IMG/VR virus record: IMGVR_UViG_3300020184_000033
Span: 1-24,457 of that record
Direction: 5' to 3' (one strand)
DNA from: a virus
DNA length: 24,457 nt
Shown: one piece after another, positions 22,647 through 24,457 of the stretch
How the letters are laid out: every line of letters begins with the position of its first letter
Numbering within the stretch: position 1 is the stretch's first letter
Notes under the pieces: generated by a model
What the model was told of the DNA's origin: nothing
Database searches by the model: none
What the model saw: only the letters and a program-made list of their open reading frames with translations
Made by a program: the position numbers and the translations under genes

Positions 22647-23471
22647 TTACCCACCCGCTTGACTGTTTTTGCTATCGTAAGCTTTTACCGTCAAAAGAGC
22701 GCCGTTAGTAGAATCAAAGACGGCTCCATACATCCAAAAATCGCCTTTATAACCGCTTGGATACGGAAATGTGTAGTTGTTTTCTTCACACCAAAGAAAA
22801 AGCCTTTGTTCTGTAGTGCCGAAAAAAACGTCTACTTCGGCGTACGGCGTTCCGTCCTCTGCGTAAACTCGCGCAATCCAATAAGGCAAACATAGTTCTG
22901 GTAAATTAAACACGCCATATTGCTCATGGTAGCTTTCTACAAACTTATAAAACTTTGGCGAGTTCGGTTGATTGCCTTTTTTTACGGCGTACCACTGTTG
23001 TAATTCGCCCGGAAAGTCTGCTGTTGTTTTACCCAGCGAAGCAAGTAGCTCGCTTGGCGGCACTCGCTGGTCATAAATGCTAATTCCGGGGCCGTCGTAT
23101 GGAGGTCTGTAACTACTGTATCGGCCAAACACGGGGTTTACGGCACCATCTGGAATCAAAGCTTGTTCTTGTGGAGTCAGTACAATCTTTTCTCTTGGAA
23201 AATCTTGCCTAACCAGAACTCCGTTAGCATAAACATCATCTTCAAACACAGCTAGGCTTTGGGCTTTTCTTCCAATGCCTTTGTTAACACCATTAAAAAG
23301 CTGTTTTACAGCGGCTTCGTTCATTTTTGCTTTGTTTTGTTCCGCCGTACCGTCTGTCACTACTCGGATTTCTACATACTCACCAAGTTCATTGGTGTAA
23401 CACGCCCACTGTATTTCTTGGCCGTCAAAAACCTCAGTGCGGTAGGTCAAATCAAGTGTATCAATAAACAT
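22647..23471 (-). CDS. Phage protein of unknown function in the tail region
   Basis: 274 aa, rich in aromatic residues and probably beta-rich (YSSYRPPYDGPGISIYDQRV, LPYWIARVYAEDGTPYAEVD, FWMYGAVFDSTNGALLTVKA). The first part (QNKAKMNEAAVKQLFNG) is helical. No catalytic motif, signal peptide or membrane helix is visible. It lies directly after the adhesin-like tail gene and overlaps the next small gene's upstream region, so a tail-tip or fibre-associated structural role is the likeliest reading. The ATG is preceded by AGGA at a rather long spacing that spans the stop of the gene before. Confidence 0.75.
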   Translation of the reverse strand: MFIDTLDLTYRTEVFDGQEIQWACYTNELGEYVEIRVVTDGTAEQNKAKMNEAAVKQLFNGVNKGIGRKAQSLAVFEDDVYANGVLVRQDFPREKIVLTPQEQALIPDGAVNPVFGRYSSYRPPYDGPGISIYDQRVPPSELLASLGKTTADFPGELQQWYAVKKGNQPNSPKFYKFVESYHEQYGVFNLPELCLPYWIARVYAEDGTPYAEVDVFFGTTEQRLFLWCEENNYTFPYPSGYKGDFWMYGAVFDSTNGALLTVKAYDSKNSQAGG

Positions 23472-23478
23472 TTAGCAA

Positions 23479-24180
23479 TTATTCCTCAACCCAAAAAACA
23501 CCAGTCCAGTTGCCATTTCCTGTATTGAAGTTCGCATAACTACTAGGCCATTCCCAATCCTCAAGACTATAGCCAGATGACGTTGTATATCCGAATCCAT
23601 CGCCTACAAGCGTATAGGTTGCGTCTGTTCGGTATAGCTCTATCTGAAAATCACCACCAGTACCGGCAAATCGAATGCGCGTCCATCCTGAATTACCTGT
23701 TCGGTTAGTTGTGCCGTTTTGACCATTGGGGGTCAGTATTTGAAATATAGGGCCAAAGGTTTGGTTTAAATTAAACTGATAGGTTTTTATGAAACAAATA
23801 CGGTTTTGTGGAACACCCGATCCCCTTGTGCCGTCGTCGTCCCATTTAGTCATCAATCGACAATGAGGGTTTGAGTAACTTCCATCATCCGCACCCCCAT
23901 TAGAGTATCGAAACCACAGATAGTCGCCAACGTATTGCACGTTTGTTTGCCGATCCATAGTCAACGTAGCGCTGCCATTGGCCCAGCCCTGATAAATGCC
24001 AACGAAATCCGCAGCACTTATTTCGCCCGTTGTAGGCCACGCACCTCCTCCGCTTTTTTCTTGGTCTGGATGAACAAAGCCCGTGCTGCTAGCGTAATAT
24101 TCAGACATAGAAACTGGGTTGCTGCCGCCAAAAAGCGCTTGGATTTCTGCCCAATCTACATTTGTAGTTGACATCGGCAT
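23479..24180 (-). CDS. Tail-associated adhesin-like protein
   Basis: 233 aa. It opens with TTNVDWAEIQALFGGSNPVS followed by MSEYY, the FGGSNP-hxhSEYY opening seen in phage tail proteins of aquatic phages. The rest is Gly, Asn, Trp and Tyr-rich beta structure (GGGAWPTTGEIS, FRYSNGGADDGSYSNPHCRL, YTTSSGYSLEDWEWPSSYAN) as in receptor-binding or lectin-like fibre tips. The first ATG overlaps the upstream TAA (TAATG) and has AAGGGAG upstream; an ATG two codons later is also possible. Host binding is inferred from composition and from the fibre gene just upstream. Confidence 0.75.
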   Translation of the reverse strand: MPMSTTNVDWAEIQALFGGSNPVSMSEYYASSTGFVHPDQEKSGGGAWPTTGEISAADFVGIYQGWANGSATLTMDRQTNVQYVGDYLWFRYSNGGADDGSYSNPHCRLMTKWDDDGTRGSGVPQNRICFIKTYQFNLNQTFGPIFQILTPNGQNGTTNRTGNSGWTRIRFAGTGGDFQIELYRTDATYTLVGDGFGYTTSSGYSLEDWEWPSSYANFNTGNGNWTGVFWVEE

Positions 24181-24457
24181 TATCTTTCTCCCTTAAGCTC
24201 GTCAAGTTCTGCCTTTAGCTGCTTTACCGCCTCAATCAACACCGGTACTAACTGGTCATAGCCAACGCTAAGATAGTCACCGCCATCTATAAGGGAGTCT
24301 TTTACCTCCCTAACGACCTCTGGGATAACCGCCTGAACCTCTTGGGCGATAACGCCGATATCTCGCTCACCTTTACGGCTTCCTGCGTTCCAGTTGTACG
24401 ACACGCCCCGCAATGCACACACTTTCTCAAGTGCTCCATTAATGGTTTCCACATTGT
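24180..24457 (-). CDS. Tail fibre, C-terminal end with S74 chaperone domain (partial)
   Basis: Only the last 92 residues are in the window; the gene continues beyond the right edge. A GTG at 24452 is an internal codon, not a start, because the frame is open upstream to the window edge. The residues LEKVCALRGVSYNWNAGSRK, RDIGVIAQEVQAVIPEVVRE and LSVGYDQLVPVLIEAVKQLK are the C-terminal half of a peptidase S74 domain, an intramolecular chaperone at the end of trimeric tail fibres that usually cuts itself off after folding. The final helix (KAELDELKGER) would form the trimer coiled coil. The upstream fibre body is not visible. Confidence 0.9.
   Translation of the reverse strand, partial: NVETINGALEKVCALRGVSYNWNAGSRKGERDIGVIAQEVQAVIPEVVREVKDSLIDGGDYLSVGYDQLVPVLIEAVKQLKAELDELKGER

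Overview
This window reads as part of a tailed double-stranded DNA bacteriophage genome (Caudoviricetes). Most genes match phage virion, lysis or replication families. Genes are packed with stop/start overlaps (TAATG, ATGA, TAGTG). I see no tRNA, rRNA, integrase, transposase or CRISPR array. Small genes of types I associate with marine phages (a DUF6321-like protein and several Lys-rich mini-proteins) suggest an aquatic bacterial host, but that is inference. Terminase, portal, capsid and DNA polymerase are not in the window.

Left part (1-4547, plus strand): a replication module. It holds a small coiled-coil protein, a Cys-motif protein with an acidic tail that could be a ssDNA-binding protein, a 988-aa primase-helicase (AEP-like primase plus DUF927-like ATPase) and a small HNH-type protein. 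A clear intrinsic terminator sits between the second and third genes. The module meets the opposing virion module with stop codons directly abutting at 4547/4548.

Right part (4548-24457, minus strand, transcribed right to left): a virion and lysis module. In transcription order it has: the C-terminal end of an S74-type tail fibre (cut by the window edge); an adhesin-like tail protein; two proteins of unknown function; an HTH-metallophosphoesterase; a 59-aa zinc-ribbon protein; a membrane/coiled-coil protein; a 3TM-type holin; an M15 peptidase endolysin; three small basic proteins; a large tail structural protein; a gpJ/DUF1983-like central fibre; a tail assembly chaperone; a GNAT-like protein; three presumed DNA-ejection proteins; and a small Gly/Lys-rich protein.

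The most interesting signal is at the end of the second ejection protein (572 aa). Its last codons form three overlapping -1 slippery heptamers (AAATTTGGGAAAG), the last being the GGGAAAG heptamer known from lambda G-T. It is followed at once by the TAG stop and, after a 6-nt spacer, by a 9-bp stem-loop. The -1 frame is open and runs into a lytic transglycosylase (SLT) domain that has no good start of its own. I predict a 708-aa frameshift fusion that puts a peptidoglycan-cutting domain on only a fraction of the ejection protein copies. The next gene, a 2012-aa giant, carries an HESLH metallopeptidase motif, so the enzymatic parts of the ejection apparatus are arranged differently from T7, where the transglycosylase is part of gp16.
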